Positions 1-8,706 are shown, counted from the first letter of the stretch. The stretch: 64,000 nucleotides of DNA from Treponema sp. (GCA_024400955.1 JAKSLY010000010.1:1-64000); one strand, 5' to 3'. Program-made: numbers and translations. Notes: generated from the sequence alone by a model not told the origin.

Positions 1-104
1 AACATTGAAAAGTCAATAAAATCCCTGATGGGTTCATTCTTAAAGAAATAATCATCATTCAGAAGAAAGCTGCCGCTGCTACGGTGGGTCAAAAGGAGAT
101 TTAT

Positions 105-1037
105 ATGAAATGTGTAAAATGCGGTGCAGAACTTTTCGACGGAGACATGTTCTGCGGAAGTTGCGGTGCAAAGGTTGAAGTCACGAAACAGAAAGAAGAA
201 CAGGAATATGAACTTCTGAAGCTTCCCCTTGAAGAACTGGAAAAGCTTGAGGCCAAGGACCACGATCCCAAGGTTCAGTTTGCTTTGTTTTACTATTATT
301 GGGCAGTTGATTTTGACCGTGACAATGGCTATATATGGGCAAGCAAATGTGCCGAGCAGAATCATCCTGACGGAATCACGGCATTGGGATTCTGTCATGT
401 ATTTGGAGCTGGCGGATGCGAACAGAGCGTTGAAAAAGCTCATGAACTCATAGAAAAGGGATTGGCCATGGGCAGTACCTATGCCATATTCATGGTTGGT
501 GACTGTTCGGAAAACGGCATAGTCGGCTATAAAAAGGATCCTGAAAAACAGTTTGAAAACATGCTTAAGGCAGCAGAAAAAGGATATCCGGAAGCCATGG
601 AAAATGTTGCAAAGCTGTTCGAAGAAAAGGATGACCCACAGAATGCTATCAAATGGTTTAAGAAAGCAGCTGAATTCAATATGGCTGATTCAATTCTCCA
701 GCTTGGCATCTACTATTACCTTGGCAATGATATTGAAAAAGATTATGACAAGTCCTTTGAACTGTTTACCAAGGCCTATGAACTTGATGAATATCTTGAT
801 AACATCAACTATTGGCTTGGAATCTCATACCGATTTGGCGAAGGCGTAGAAAAAAATCCACTAAAGGCAATTGAGCATTTTGAGGAAGATGGCAGCAAGT
901 ATGCTTTCGATGATCTTGGTCAAATGTATTACTATGGCGAAGGTGTAGAAAAGGACATGGAAAAAGCCAGGGAATACCTTACCAAAGCTGCAAATGCAGG
1001 AGTTGAATCAGCAAAGGAACTTCTTGCCAAGATATAG
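105..1037 (+). CDS. Zinc-ribbon and Sel1-repeat protein
   Basis: A 310-residue protein. Residues 3-20 form a zinc ribbon with two CxxC knuckles (C3/C6 and C17/C20). From about residue 70 to the end there are tandem Sel1/TPR-like helical repeats of about 36 residues with the usual A-x-x-x-G-x-x-Y-x-x-G and D-x-x-K-A periodicity. Sel1 proteins act as protein-protein scaffolds; the partner here is unknown. No signal peptide or membrane segment is visible, so it is probably cytoplasmic. The ATG at 105 was chosen over an upstream in-frame start because an AAAGGAGA ribosome site lies at 92-98. The domain call is firm; the role is not. Confidence 0.8.
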   Translation: MKCVKCGAELFDGDMFCGSCGAKVEVTKQKEEQEYELLKLPLEELEKLEAKDHDPKVQFALFYYYWAVDFDRDNGYIWASKCAEQNHPDGITALGFCHVFGAGGCEQSVEKAHELIEKGLAMGSTYAIFMVGDCSENGIVGYKKDPEKQFENMLKAAEKGYPEAMENVAKLFEEKDDPQNAIKWFKKAAEFNMADSILQLGIYYYLGNDIEKDYDKSFELFTKAYELDEYLDNINYWLGISYRFGEGVEKNPLKAIEHFEEDGSKYAFDDLGQMYYYGEGVEKDMEKAREYLTKAANAGVESAKELLAKI

Positions 1038-1079
1038 CTTGCACTTGCTTTTTACCGGCCATACATCGTGACAGCAAAA

Positions 1080-1346
1080 ATGAAAGTTATAAAAAAAGAG
1101 CTGATTACGATAAACCCCAAAAAAGCCTCGGAACTGCTAGGCAGGAATTTCAACAACAGGGAGCTTCATCCCATAAACGTTCAATATTTTGTTGATATTA
1201 TAGAATGTGGTGAATGGCAGGGAACAAAAGCAAATCCCATCCAGATTGATGTGGCAGGAAATTTAATAAACGGGCAGCACCGCTTGAACGCAATTGTTCA
1301 GACTAATGCGGAACTGCCCGTCTGGATTTTTACCGTAGAATTATAA
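1080..1346 (+). CDS. ParB-like GQHR-motif protein, probably a fragment
   Basis: An 88-residue reading frame carrying an I-N-G-Q-H-R-L motif, typical of the ParB/sulfiredoxin-like fold in phage, plasmid and nuclease-associated proteins. Such proteins normally continue well beyond this motif, but here the frame stops about 20 residues after it, so this looks like an N-terminal remnant or a minimal version. Neither the GTG at 1068 nor the ATG at 1080 has a ribosome site. It lies 42 nt behind the Sel1 gene and convergent to an unknown gene. It may be decayed phage or plasmid cargo. Confidence 0.45.
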   Translation: MKVIKKELITINPKKASELLGRNFNNRELHPINVQYFVDIIECGEWQGTKANPIQIDVAGNLINGQHRLNAIVQTNAELPVWIFTVEL

Positions 1347-1369
1347 ATCTTAAGATTTATAAAACAATA

Positions 1370-2098
1370 TTACACTTCTCCTGCATCCCAGAAATCATCT
1401 GTCATAAAACCATTGAATTCCCAGTTTTCTTCATTGTTGTCGTCTTCTGTGTCTTCCAGTCCGCTGTTGTTGTTCTTAATGGCATCAATAAGACCATCTC
1501 CAAAGTGATCAAAATAATCAAGGCTGCTGATTCTATCGTCATTTTCATCAAGCAAATAAGCATCCCAGTCAAATATCAATTCATCATCGAAGATTGTAAT
1601 GTAAAGTCTTGCTGTCTTACCATTTTTCTTATTGGTGAACTTTGCATAATATCTCCCCAAGGTTTCAGACTGTTCAAGCAAAGGACCGTTCGGACCAGAT
1701 TCTGAAGCAACAGCAGCTCCGTCAGTCCAATCCCATGCACCGTCACGGCATCTTAAATGGCCCTTATCATCTGTAAACCATTTTCTGTAGCTATAAGGTC
1801 CTTCTGAATATTCCCCTTCTCCAAGAATCTGAACAGCTCTCATAGTAGAAGGCTGAAATTCCTCATAAAGTTCCTGAATCCAATCCATTTCCAATGCTTC
1901 ATCAGGAACTTCAGATTCTACAAGACCGTTATTATTGACACTTTCAAGAGCCGATTCTACGTTAATCTGCCCATCGTCAATTCCATCATTAAACCAGTCA
2001 TATTGACCCTTGCACCATTCAATAACTTTCTCCAGCATTTCTCCGTCATGAGAACCATCTTCTTTCTTAAAGCGAATTTCAAAATACCCCTGTGCCAT
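1370..2098 (-). CDS. Hypothetical acidic protein
   Basis: A 242-residue acidic protein that I do not recognise. It is rich in Asp, Glu and Trp, ends in an Asp/Glu/Asn-rich tail, and has no signal peptide or membrane helix. The start at 2098 is well supported by GGAGGAATAAA directly upstream of ATG; the frame stays open further upstream but without a ribosome site. It is convergent with the ParB-like fragment and divergent from the sensor kinase. No function can be assigned. Confidence 0.65.
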   Translation of the reverse strand: MAQGYFEIRFKKEDGSHDGEMLEKVIEWCKGQYDWFNDGIDDGQINVESALESVNNNGLVESEVPDEALEMDWIQELYEEFQPSTMRAVQILGEGEYSEGPYSYRKWFTDDKGHLRCRDGAWDWTDGAAVASESGPNGPLLEQSETLGRYYAKFTNKKNGKTARLYITIFDDELIFDWDAYLLDENDDRISSLDYFDHFGDGLIDAIKNNNSGLEDTEDDNNEENWEFNGFMTDDFWDAGEV

Positions 2099-2231
2099 TT
2101 TATTCCTCCAAAATAATAAAATCAGTTCAATAACCTTACCAAAAATTATATATTCAGATGGCCAAAATAATAGGGGTCCCATTCTCGTCAGGAAAGGGAA
2201 TTTTTTCCCGAAAAAATCCCGCCAAATATGG

Positions 2232-2244
2232 TAAACTTAAGGTA
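2232..2244 (+). promoter_or_regulatory. Candidate leaderless -10 for the sensor kinase
   Basis: TAAACT at 2232-2237 ends 7 nt before the kinase ATG. No good -35 hexamer was found. AAGG lies only 2 nt before ATG, too close for a normal ribosome site. It fits the leaderless pattern seen elsewhere in the window, but is one of the weaker members. Confidence 0.3.
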
Positions 2245-3300
2245 ATGAAAAAACGTATTTTCCTTTTCATGAGAATTGAACACATCCTGTTTACCCTTGC
2301 CATAATTTCCATCTGTTCAACCATCTATTTTAAATATACGGAAGCTTCCAAATTTCAGGCTCTGTTGAATAAAATCGAATATGCAAAGGAAAACTCAGGT
2401 GCAATTTACAAATGGGAGTCAGGCACCAGGGATGCATATTTTTCAGAACTAAAGAAAACCTTTGAACCCTTTACCTTCTACAATGAAGAAGTTGACGATT
2501 GCCTTACCGGATTCATTTTCTCGCTGACCAATCCCGGCCCGGAAAACCGTGGCGAAATCATTTCCACCAAATACATTCAGCTGTACAAGCTCCTATACCA
2601 ACAGCAGCAGCAGTTAAACTTTGGCTATGTCTGGTCCCTCTTGATTTCATTTTTCATCACCATGGTCTCACTGTTTTCCATTTCGGAAAAGGAACGGATC
2701 AAGAAAAACGAATTCCGGGTTCTTTCAATAATAAACGAAAACCAGCTCAAGCTTACCAGGGAAATTCACGACGGAATTGCACAGGATCTTGCAGCCCTAA
2801 AAATCAGCATCCAAAATAGGGATGAAGAAAAAACTGCATTTTTTGCCGACCAGGCTTTCAGCGAAGTACGGTTTCTTCTGGAAAACACCCACATCAACCT
2901 GAATGAAGACTTTATCGCCAACTTAAAGAACATTCTCTTTAACTTTGAACGCCACTTTGGAATTCACACTGAACTGTTTTTAGCTTCAGAGCACATAAGG
3001 CTTCTGTCAACAAACTATAGGTTTCAGATGGTCAGGATTCTAAATGAAGCACTGAGCAATGTAGCCCGCCATTCGGAAGCAAGAAACGTAATTATCCGCA
3101 TAACCGATACCATGAAGGGGCTTCACTTTATTATTTCCGATGATGGAATTGGAAACAGATCCCTATCCAGGAATGATGGACAAAACCATTATGGAATAGA
3201 AAACATAAAAGGCCGCGTTGCAGAAATGAATGGGTCTGTAACATTTGATTTTACCGGAGGAACAACAATTGCCATCTCCATTGAAGATTTTATTTCTTGA
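2245..3300 (+). CDS. Sensor histidine kinase, NarX/DegS (HisKA_3) type
   Basis: A 351-residue membrane kinase. The first membrane helix is at about residues 12-29, followed by an extracytoplasmic segment of about 95 residues and a second helix at about 128-147. The dimerisation and phosphoacceptor motif R-E-I-H-D-G-I-A-Q-D-L has H175. The ATPase part shows the N box (L-N-E-A-L-S-N-V-x-R-H), a D-D-G-I-G motif and a terminal G-G-T box, all characteristic of kinases that pair with LuxR/NarL regulators. Its last 32 nt overlap the regulator gene that follows. The signal sensed is unknown. Confidence 0.85.
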   Translation: MKKRIFLFMRIEHILFTLAIISICSTIYFKYTEASKFQALLNKIEYAKENSGAIYKWESGTRDAYFSELKKTFEPFTFYNEEVDDCLTGFIFSLTNPGPENRGEIISTKYIQLYKLLYQQQQQLNFGYVWSLLISFFITMVSLFSISEKERIKKNEFRVLSIINENQLKLTREIHDGIAQDLAALKISIQNRDEEKTAFFADQAFSEVRFLLENTHINLNEDFIANLKNILFNFERHFGIHTELFLASEHIRLLSTNYRFQMVRILNEALSNVARHSEARNVIIRITDTMKGLHFIISDDGIGNRSLSRNDGQNHYGIENIKGRVAEMNGSVTFDFTGGTTIAISIEDFIS

Positions 3301-3949
3301 TGACCATGCAGGATTGCGTGATGGATTGGGTTCATTCCTGTCAAACAAGAATCCTTCACTGCAATTTTTCTATGCCCTGGATAAGGGAGAGGCTCTGAAA
3401 ACACTAAGAGAAAATCCTGACATCAAGAACATCATCATCGACATTAACCTCAACGGAATAAACGGCCTGGACTTAATTCCACTCTTCAGGAATCAGACTC
3501 CTGACTTGAATGTCATCGTGTATTCCATGTTCAGCGACGTCCTGCATGTGGAACAGGCCCTAAAGAAAAACATTCAGGGATTCATCTCCAAGGACGCCTC
3601 CCTGGATGAAGTGGAAAAGGCAATCCTCCATGTGTCTGCCGGAAGCATGTATTTTAACAAGACAACAAGGGACATCATGGCAAGCATGTTCAATGCAGAC
3701 AAGAATGAAATCAACCAGTCAAAATCCATTTATTCATCCGTCTTTGACAATTACTGCACCCTTAGCCAAAAGGAAAAGAACCTGTTTGAGCTTCTGGCCC
3801 AGCAAAAGGAAGTTCCCGAAATTGCCAGAATCCTGGGCAAGGCCGAAAAGACCATAAACAACCAGACTTCCATCATCTATCAGAAAATGGGGATCCATAA
3901 CCGCATGGACCTGCTAAAACTTGCAAAAACATTGGGAGTCATCATTTAA
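3269..3949 (+). CDS. Response regulator, NarL/LuxR type
   Basis: A 226-residue regulator. The receiver domain has the acidic pair D11/D12, phosphoacceptor D58 in I-I-D-I-N, a Ser in the T/S position and a Lys in I-S-K-D. The C-terminal 65 residues form a LuxR-type helix-turn-helix (L-S-Q-K-E-K-N-L-F-E-L-L and A-E-K-T-I-N-N-Q). The start is probably TTG at 3269: GGAGG at 3256-3260 is 8 nt upstream, whereas other in-frame TTG codons (3245, 3281) lack proper spacing. It overlaps the end of its partner kinase gene, implying translational coupling. Confidence 0.85.
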   Translation: MPSPLKILFLDDHAGLRDGLGSFLSNKNPSLQFFYALDKGEALKTLRENPDIKNIIIDINLNGINGLDLIPLFRNQTPDLNVIVYSMFSDVLHVEQALKKNIQGFISKDASLDEVEKAILHVSAGSMYFNKTTRDIMASMFNADKNEINQSKSIYSSVFDNYCTLSQKEKNLFELLAQQKEVPEIARILGKAEKTINNQTSIIYQKMGIHNRMDLLKLAKTLGVII

Positions 3950-3952
3950 AAT

Positions 3953-4558
3953 ATGAAAAACTTAATCGAAAGAAACAGGTCCGTACCCTTCATAATTTTT
4001 TACACCACGCTTTCCATTGCCATTAATTACTGCGGCTCCCTTCTGGCAGAAACAATTGTTTTTCCATTGTACCTGGATTCCCTCCTTAGCATTTCCGTAG
4101 TTGCCATCTGCGGTCTTGTTCCTGGAATAATCTGCGCCCTGGGATCCAATTTTCTGCTTTCACTTTTTACAAGGTCCACATACCTGTTTTCCATCTGCCA
4201 CATCATGACAGTTACCTTTGCCTGGCTTGTCTTCAGCAGACACAATAAAAAATCAGACAGCAAATACACCTTGGACTGTTTTCTGTGGGCCGGATTCTGG
4301 GCTGCCATAAGCAACGGAATTGTCGGTAACATGATTGCCGAACTGGTTTTTGCCGGAAACACAGGCCGTCCATCTGCCAACATTGTCGTACAGGGAATCT
4401 ATGGGGCAATACAGAATCTTTCCATCGCCAACAACTTTGGTGGAGTACTGGAAAACATTGCCGACAAAACCCTGAGCGCATGCCTGAGCTATGAAATGTA
4501 CAGACTTGCCTCGCTAACAGTCTTTACAGGCAAAAACAAAAGGGAAAGAAATTTCTAG
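3953..4558 (+). CDS. Multi-pass membrane protein, ECF S-component-like
   Basis: A 201-residue protein with about five hydrophobic helices. The segment around residues 38-75 (L-Y-L-D-S-L, a G-L-V-P-G-I turn, then A-L-G-S-N-F) resembles the membrane cores of ECF-transporter substrate-binding S components and related small sensors. It begins 3 nt after the response regulator stop, so it is surely cotranscribed with the two-component system. It may be the transporter being controlled or an accessory sensor. No ECF ATPase or T component is in the window. The family assignment is tentative. Confidence 0.6.
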   Translation: MKNLIERNRSVPFIIFYTTLSIAINYCGSLLAETIVFPLYLDSLLSISVVAICGLVPGIICALGSNFLLSLFTRSTYLFSICHIMTVTFAWLVFSRHNKKSDSKYTLDCFLWAGFWAAISNGIVGNMIAELVFAGNTGRPSANIVVQGIYGAIQNLSIANNFGGVLENIADKTLSACLSYEMYRLASLTVFTGKNKRERNF

Positions 4559-4779
4559 TCGATTACCCAGCCGGCGTCTATCATGGCCTCCCTGTCCGAG
4601 AAAGTCGCTATTACTTCCCCGGAGGGAACAGGAAAGCCAAGGCCGGATTTTATGCCAATGATTCTTACCCCGTTTCCATCCGAAGAATAAAAGCCAAATT
4701 CCCAGTGTTCATTTTTTACCATGGCACCGTCGCCAACACATTCGCGGGTCTTGTTCTTGATTGATTCACTCCATGCCAT
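4555..4779 (-). CDS. Small hypothetical protein, 74 aa
   Basis: A 74-residue protein I do not recognise, with no membrane segment. An AGGAGG ribosome site 6 nt before the ATG at 4779 fixes the start; a longer in-frame version is less likely. Its stop shares the palindromic CTAG at 4555-4558 with the stop of the convergent membrane-protein gene, so the two coding regions end within each other. Confidence 0.6.
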   Translation of the reverse strand: MAWSESIKNKTRECVGDGAMVKNEHWEFGFYSSDGNGVRIIGIKSGLGFPVPSGEVIATFSDREAMIDAGWVID

Positions 4780-4927
4780 AATATTCCTCCTGCAGTCTTT
4801 TATGCTTCCCGATATTTTTTCAAGTTCCTTCATAATATAGTCAATTTTTACGAAAAAATTTTCTTTTTTCCTAAAAAAATTTGCACCCGGAAACAAAATG
4901 GATTATCTTTTTTGTAAGGAGACTCAC

Positions 4928-5458
4928 ATGAACGAAACCATAAAGACACTGGTCAGCAGAAGAAGCTGCCGCAAATTCATTCCGGGCAAAATGCCCAGCG
5001 AATCGGACCTGAACGAAATCCTAAAGGCAGGAATCTATGCACCAAGCGGCATGGGCAGACAGCCTGTAAAAATCATCGTGATTACCAACAAGGAACTTCG
5101 CGACAAGATCAGCTGCGAAAATGGAAAAATTATGGGCCTGAAGGAAGGCGTTGATCCTTTCTACGGTGCACCCGTAATCATGGCAGTCATAGCAGACAAA
5201 AGTTCTTCCACCTATATATATGACGGATCCCTTGTTATCGGCAACCTTCTGAATGCAGCAGAAAGCCTTGGCCTTGGCAGCATCTGGATTCACCGCGCAA
5301 AGGAAGAATTTGAAGGCGACATTGGCAAAAACATTCTTAAGGACCTGGGCATCGAAGGTTCCTGGGAAGGAATAGGTCACGTTGCCCTGGGATATGCCGA
5401 TGAAGGCGGAACAGGCACTCCTGCTGAACGCAAGGACAACATCCACTGGATCAAATAG
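4928..5458 (+). CDS. Nitroreductase-family FMN oxidoreductase
   Basis: A 176-residue flavoprotein of the nitroreductase superfamily. The N-terminal R-R-S-C-R-K-F FMN phosphate-binding motif (about residues 10-16) is typical, as are A-P-S-G-M-G-R-Q-P near residue 40 and the later G-L-G-S-I-W-I-H segment. Members reduce quinones, nitro compounds or flavins using NAD(P)H; the substrate cannot be predicted. The ATG at 4928 is preceded by AAGGAG at 4916-4921. It is a monocistronic gene, convergent with the AraC-type regulator. Confidence 0.85.
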   Translation: MNETIKTLVSRRSCRKFIPGKMPSESDLNEILKAGIYAPSGMGRQPVKIIVITNKELRDKISCENGKIMGLKEGVDPFYGAPVIMAVIADKSSSTYIYDGSLVIGNLLNAAESLGLGSIWIHRAKEEFEGDIGKNILKDLGIEGSWEGIGHVALGYADEGGTGTPAERKDNIHWIK

Positions 5459-5467
5459 CTTTAAGCT

Positions 5468-6298
5468 CTATGACGGGTCACTCCTGAAGCCTAGGCTTTC
5501 CACAAGCTTAAGGTATTTGTTTGGAGTGATTCCGCAATATTTCGTAAAGTCGCGGATGAACTGGCTCTGGTCATAGTATCCAAGTTCCACGGCCCCCTGC
5601 GTCATGTTTTCCTTCTTTCCAGAATTTAGTAGCTCAATGGATTTTTGAAACTGGATTATCTTGCAGAATATCTTTGGAGGAAATCCCATCTCTTCTATGA
5701 AAATCTTGTTTATGTAGCGTTCCGTATAATTTGTCTTTTCCTCAAGGTCGTGAATCTTGATTTTTCCGCAGCTGTCGTAAATGAGTTTCTTTACGGCATC
5801 CAGAAGTTCAAGCTTGCCGCTCGGTTTTTCACTGTCCTTCTGGAAACGGCCATAATGCTCAGTAAAAGTCCGCATGCGCCCATAGAAATCCGTTTCCTTC
5901 GCCATGAATCCAAGCCATGAAATATCACCCTTCAATGCATATTCCGACTCTATTCGCTTTCCCAACAGGTCCTTCATGGTCACATCAAGCATTGCAGGCC
6001 TGTTACCCGGCATGAACCTGACGCCAAAAATTTCATTATGGAACAGGCGGGAGTCCACGGTGTACGAAAGATTTGTTCCTGCAACGTAGGAATGCATGTG
6101 GCCCGGGCGGGAAGGATCGTATTCAAAAAACATGTCTATGCATCCGTCAGGAACAAGCCTCTGTGCCTTTTCGCTTTCCGTCGTGAATGAATAGAAGTGG
6201 CTGATTCCGTCCCTCAGGCAAACCTCCTGCCTGAAGTTCTGAGTGTCAAAGACAAAGTATGGCTGAACCGGTTTCAAGACTGAATAATCTTCGCTCAT
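5468..6298 (-). CDS. AraC-family transcriptional regulator
   Basis: A 276-residue regulator. The N-terminal part (about residues 1-150) is a cupin-like sensing domain with the D-G-C-I-D-M-F-F-E motif of the DUF6597-type subgroup. The C-terminal 100 residues carry the two AraC helix-turn-helix motifs ending in Y-Y-D-Q-S-Q-F-I-R-D-F-T-K-Y-C-G-I-T-P-N. The start at 6298 follows CGGAG; the upstream in-frame start lies inside the leader hairpin and is rejected. It is divergent from the response regulator at 6640. The inducer is unknown. Confidence 0.85.
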   Translation of the reverse strand: MSEDYSVLKPVQPYFVFDTQNFRQEVCLRDGISHFYSFTTESEKAQRLVPDGCIDMFFEYDPSRPGHMHSYVAGTNLSYTVDSRLFHNEIFGVRFMPGNRPAMLDVTMKDLLGKRIESEYALKGDISWLGFMAKETDFYGRMRTFTEHYGRFQKDSEKPSGKLELLDAVKKLIYDSCGKIKIHDLEEKTNYTERYINKIFIEEMGFPPKIFCKIIQFQKSIELLNSGKKENMTQGAVELGYYDQSQFIRDFTKYCGITPNKYLKLVESLGFRSDPS

Positions 6299-6302
6299 AA
6301 TT

Positions 6303-6345
6303 CTCCGTAAAAATAAAAAAGGCCGGACCAAACCTGATCCGACCT
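6303..6345 (-). promoter_or_regulatory. Leader terminator-hairpin abutting SD (AraC gene)
   Basis: Read on the minus strand: AGGTCGGATC (6345-6336) pairs completely with GGTCCGGCCT (6329-6320) using two G-U wobbles, followed by a U-run (6320-6315), a further U-rich stretch, then CGGAG (6307-6303) and the start at 6298. The next gene upstream is divergent, so the hairpin cannot be another gene's terminator. It is a candidate attenuator. Confidence 0.65.
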
Positions 6346-6364
6346 CGCTGTCTTGTTTAGGGGC

Positions 6365-6370
6365 ACTATA
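6365..6370 (-). promoter_or_regulatory. Candidate -10 for the AraC gene
   Basis: TATAGT on the minus strand, with a weak -35. It would start the transcript near 6358, about 13 nt before the leader hairpin. Between here and the opposing promoter (6371-6557) I see only AT-rich sequence with no ORF or RNA gene. Confidence 0.4.
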
Positions 6371-6557
6371 AAAAACTGATTTCAGCTTTTATGGCTTCCT
6401 GTAGAATATTTTTACTTTGCCCTTATGTCAATAATTTTTAAAAGCCAGGGAAAGGAAATTTCCGAAAATTACAAATGGAATCACAGGCATCCTGAAAAAA
6501 TGAAATATCTTAAAAATGAGCAACTGAATAATACAAGAAAACAAAAAAAGAGATGAA

Positions 6558-6563
6558 TATAAT
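6558..6563 (+). promoter_or_regulatory. Candidate -10 for the response regulator
   Basis: A perfect TATAAT lies 19 nt before the leader hairpin of the gene starting at 6640. No convincing -35 was seen, so it may need an activator. Confidence 0.4.
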
Positions 6564-6581
6564 TCCTACATACAGATCAAT

Positions 6582-6633
6582 GGCGATGTGCATTTCAAAA
6601 ATGTGCATCGCCTTTTTTTTTATTCCAAGAGAG
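6582..6633 (+). promoter_or_regulatory. Leader terminator-hairpin abutting SD (response regulator)
   Basis: A 14-bp stem (6582-6595 with 6599-6612, two G-U pairs, 3-nt loop) is followed by nine T (6613-6621) and then AAGAGAG at 6627-6633 before ATG 6640. This is a textbook intrinsic terminator inside the gene's own leader, since the neighbouring gene is divergent. Confidence 0.7.
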
Positions 6634-6639
6634 ATTTTA

Positions 6640-7701
6640 ATGAAGAAATACAAGGTCCTCATTGTAGATGACAACAGGCTATATCGAAAGAAAATTGTTG
6701 AACTCAAGTATTTTGCCGAAAACAAAAACCGCTTTGAAATTTTTGCAGATGTATCAAACGGTTCGGAAGCACTGGAAATTCTATACAGGGAAAAAATCGA
6801 CGTCTGCCTTACGGACATAAATATGCCGAAAATTGATGGTCGAATGCTTCTTAAGGAAATCCACAAGGGAAACCTTTGCCCAATAACCATCTATATTTCC
6901 GGCTATTCTGAATTTGAGTATGCTGTTGAAGGGCTTGAGTACAGGCTTTTTGATTATCTATTAAAACCTATTGAAGAAGACAAATTTTCCCGCACCATGA
7001 ACAGGGTTCTGCAGCATCTTGATGGAGAAAGCAAGAAAGATTCATTCTGGAGTTTTAAGACTGACACTATCGTTAAGTACATTATTAGCGGAGACTGGAT
7101 GATTGATGGAGTAATCTATGACTTTATTGAATTTCTCCGCAGACAGGAAATTTCCCTAGGAGAACTGGAACTTGAAATCAATCACATTCTAAAATACGTT
7201 AGTGATCATTGTCTTTCATCAAAACCCTTTATCAAACATTTTTCTGTGCTGGAAGAAATTACCCATATTGAGGGAATACTATGTACTTCCCGCGACGAGT
7301 TGCTGGAAATCCTAAACCGCAGGTTAAAAATGCTTTATGATGAATTCAACAAGCTGAATCTATACACGGAAAACCAGCTTCTCAGGAACATTTCCCAGTA
7401 CATAATCGATAACATAGAAAGCAACATCAACCTTGAGCGCATTGCAGAAGAATTCCTCATAAACAGCAAGTACCTGAGCACCCTTTTCAAGAAGGAAACA
7501 AGGGTAGGCTTTACTGATTATGTTTCCATTGTAAAAATAGAACGGGGCAAGGTTCTCCTTAGGCGACGGAACCTTAAGGTAAACCAGGTGGCATCTCTCC
7601 TCGGATACGAAGACGTTGGATATTTCAGCAGGATATTCAAGGAAAAAACAGGATTTCTTCCAAGCGTTTATGGAAAAATTCAGGCACTACCTGTTATGTA
7701 A
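6640..7701 (+). CDS. Response regulator with AraC output (YesN-like)
   Basis: A 353-residue regulator. Residues 1-125 form a receiver with D10/D11, phosphoacceptor D59 in L-T-D-I-N-M-P-K and the switch Lys in L-L-K-P-I. The last 100 residues carry tandem AraC helix-turn-helix motifs (G-Y-E-D-V-G-Y-F-S-R-I-F-K-E-K-T-G). YesN-type regulators usually pair with a membrane kinase; none is adjacent, so it may be an orphan. The ATG at 6640 was chosen because a longer frame would run through the leader hairpin and AAGAGAG is correctly spaced. The AEC carrier gene follows 49 nt downstream and may be a target. Confidence 0.85.
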   Translation: MKKYKVLIVDDNRLYRKKIVELKYFAENKNRFEIFADVSNGSEALEILYREKIDVCLTDINMPKIDGRMLLKEIHKGNLCPITIYISGYSEFEYAVEGLEYRLFDYLLKPIEEDKFSRTMNRVLQHLDGESKKDSFWSFKTDTIVKYIISGDWMIDGVIYDFIEFLRRQEISLGELELEINHILKYVSDHCLSSKPFIKHFSVLEEITHIEGILCTSRDELLEILNRRLKMLYDEFNKLNLYTENQLLRNISQYIIDNIESNINLERIAEEFLINSKYLSTLFKKETRVGFTDYVSIVKIERGKVLLRRRNLKVNQVASLLGYEDVGYFSRIFKEKTGFLPSVYGKIQALPVM

Positions 7702-7750
7702 TGCCCTATAATTCATCCTGCACCTATCAGCTTCTTTCAAGGGGAATCGC

Positions 7751-8665
7751 ATGGTTTTGTTTCAGCAAATGGTTATAATGTTTCTGTTCATCGTCACAGG
7801 GTTCTTCTGCGGCAAAAAGAACATAATTTCGGAAAGTGTTTCCAAATCCTTTTCATGGATAATCCTAAACCTTGCAAATCCTGCCCTCATTCTGAACGCA
7901 GCCATACAAAACTGCACCACCGTCAAGCTTTCAAGCCTTGGTTACGTCTTTGTCCTGTCCCTGATCCTATACCTTTCGCTGATAATTCTAGGCGAAATAT
8001 TTCCACGCTTGATGAAGATACAGAAGGCTGACAGGGGAATCTTCAGGCTGATGATTGTTTTCTCAAACATTGCGTTTATGGGATTTCCGATTCTTAATAC
8101 AACCTTCGGGTCAAAGGCCGTCCTCTACGCATCAGTCTTCCAGTTTCCATTCAACCTGCTTATCTACACCTACGGAATCAAGGTCATGGACAGCGAGAAT
8201 GGAGAATTCAGGATTTCAAAAATGCTCAACTCGGGAATCATTGCATGTTCTCTTTCTCTTCTGATTTATCTTGTCAAATTCAGGTGCCCATTCATTCTTT
8301 CCCAAAGCCTCATCTACATGGGAAACATGGCCATGCCCCTCAGCATGCTTGTCATAGGCACTTCTCTGCTTTCCTTCAACATTAGGAACCTCTTCATGGA
8401 TCCAATCCTGCTCATTTTTTCATTCCTCAAGCTCATTGTTATTCCATCTGCCGTTCTTCTACTGGCAAAACACATCCTCAACGACTCCCTGATATTTGGT
8501 GTCCTCCTTGTCATGATCTCCACACCGGTTGCAAGCATGTGTCCCCTCATGGCCCAGCAATACGGAGGAAACCATTCCCTTGCCTCCAAGGGAGTCGCTG
8601 TCACCACCCTGCTTTCAGTTCTGACAATGCCCCTGATTAACTGGATTTTTACATCTCTCCTTTAA
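7751..8665 (+). CDS. AEC-family membrane transporter
   Basis: A 304-residue, highly hydrophobic protein with about 9-10 helices matching the auxin efflux carrier/malonate transporter family (PF03547). It has the early F-F-C-G-K-K-N-I-I motif, an internal N-x-x-F-M-G-F-P segment and the late T-P-V-A-S-M-C-P-L-M-A motif. Bacterial members move small organic acids or amino-acid derivatives. AAGGGG precedes the ATG. Its place between the YesN-like regulator and the formamidase suggests control by the former or export of an acid by-product such as formate; that is inference. Confidence 0.8.
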   Translation: MVLFQQMVIMFLFIVTGFFCGKKNIISESVSKSFSWIILNLANPALILNAAIQNCTTVKLSSLGYVFVLSLILYLSLIILGEIFPRLMKIQKADRGIFRLMIVFSNIAFMGFPILNTTFGSKAVLYASVFQFPFNLLIYTYGIKVMDSENGEFRISKMLNSGIIACSLSLLIYLVKFRCPFILSQSLIYMGNMAMPLSMLVIGTSLLSFNIRNLFMDPILLIFSFLKLIVIPSAVLLLAKHILNDSLIFGVLLVMISTPVASMCPLMAQQYGGNHSLASKGVAVTTLLSVLTMPLINWIFTSLL

Positions 8666-8706
8666 GCACGCCTCAAATCACCCAACCTGAATTTTTTCCA
8701 AGAGAA

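Noticed and set aside
6553..6639. Longer start for the YesN-like regulator
   Set aside because: The extension would translate the terminator hairpin and poly-T tract; the receiver domain begins at 6640.
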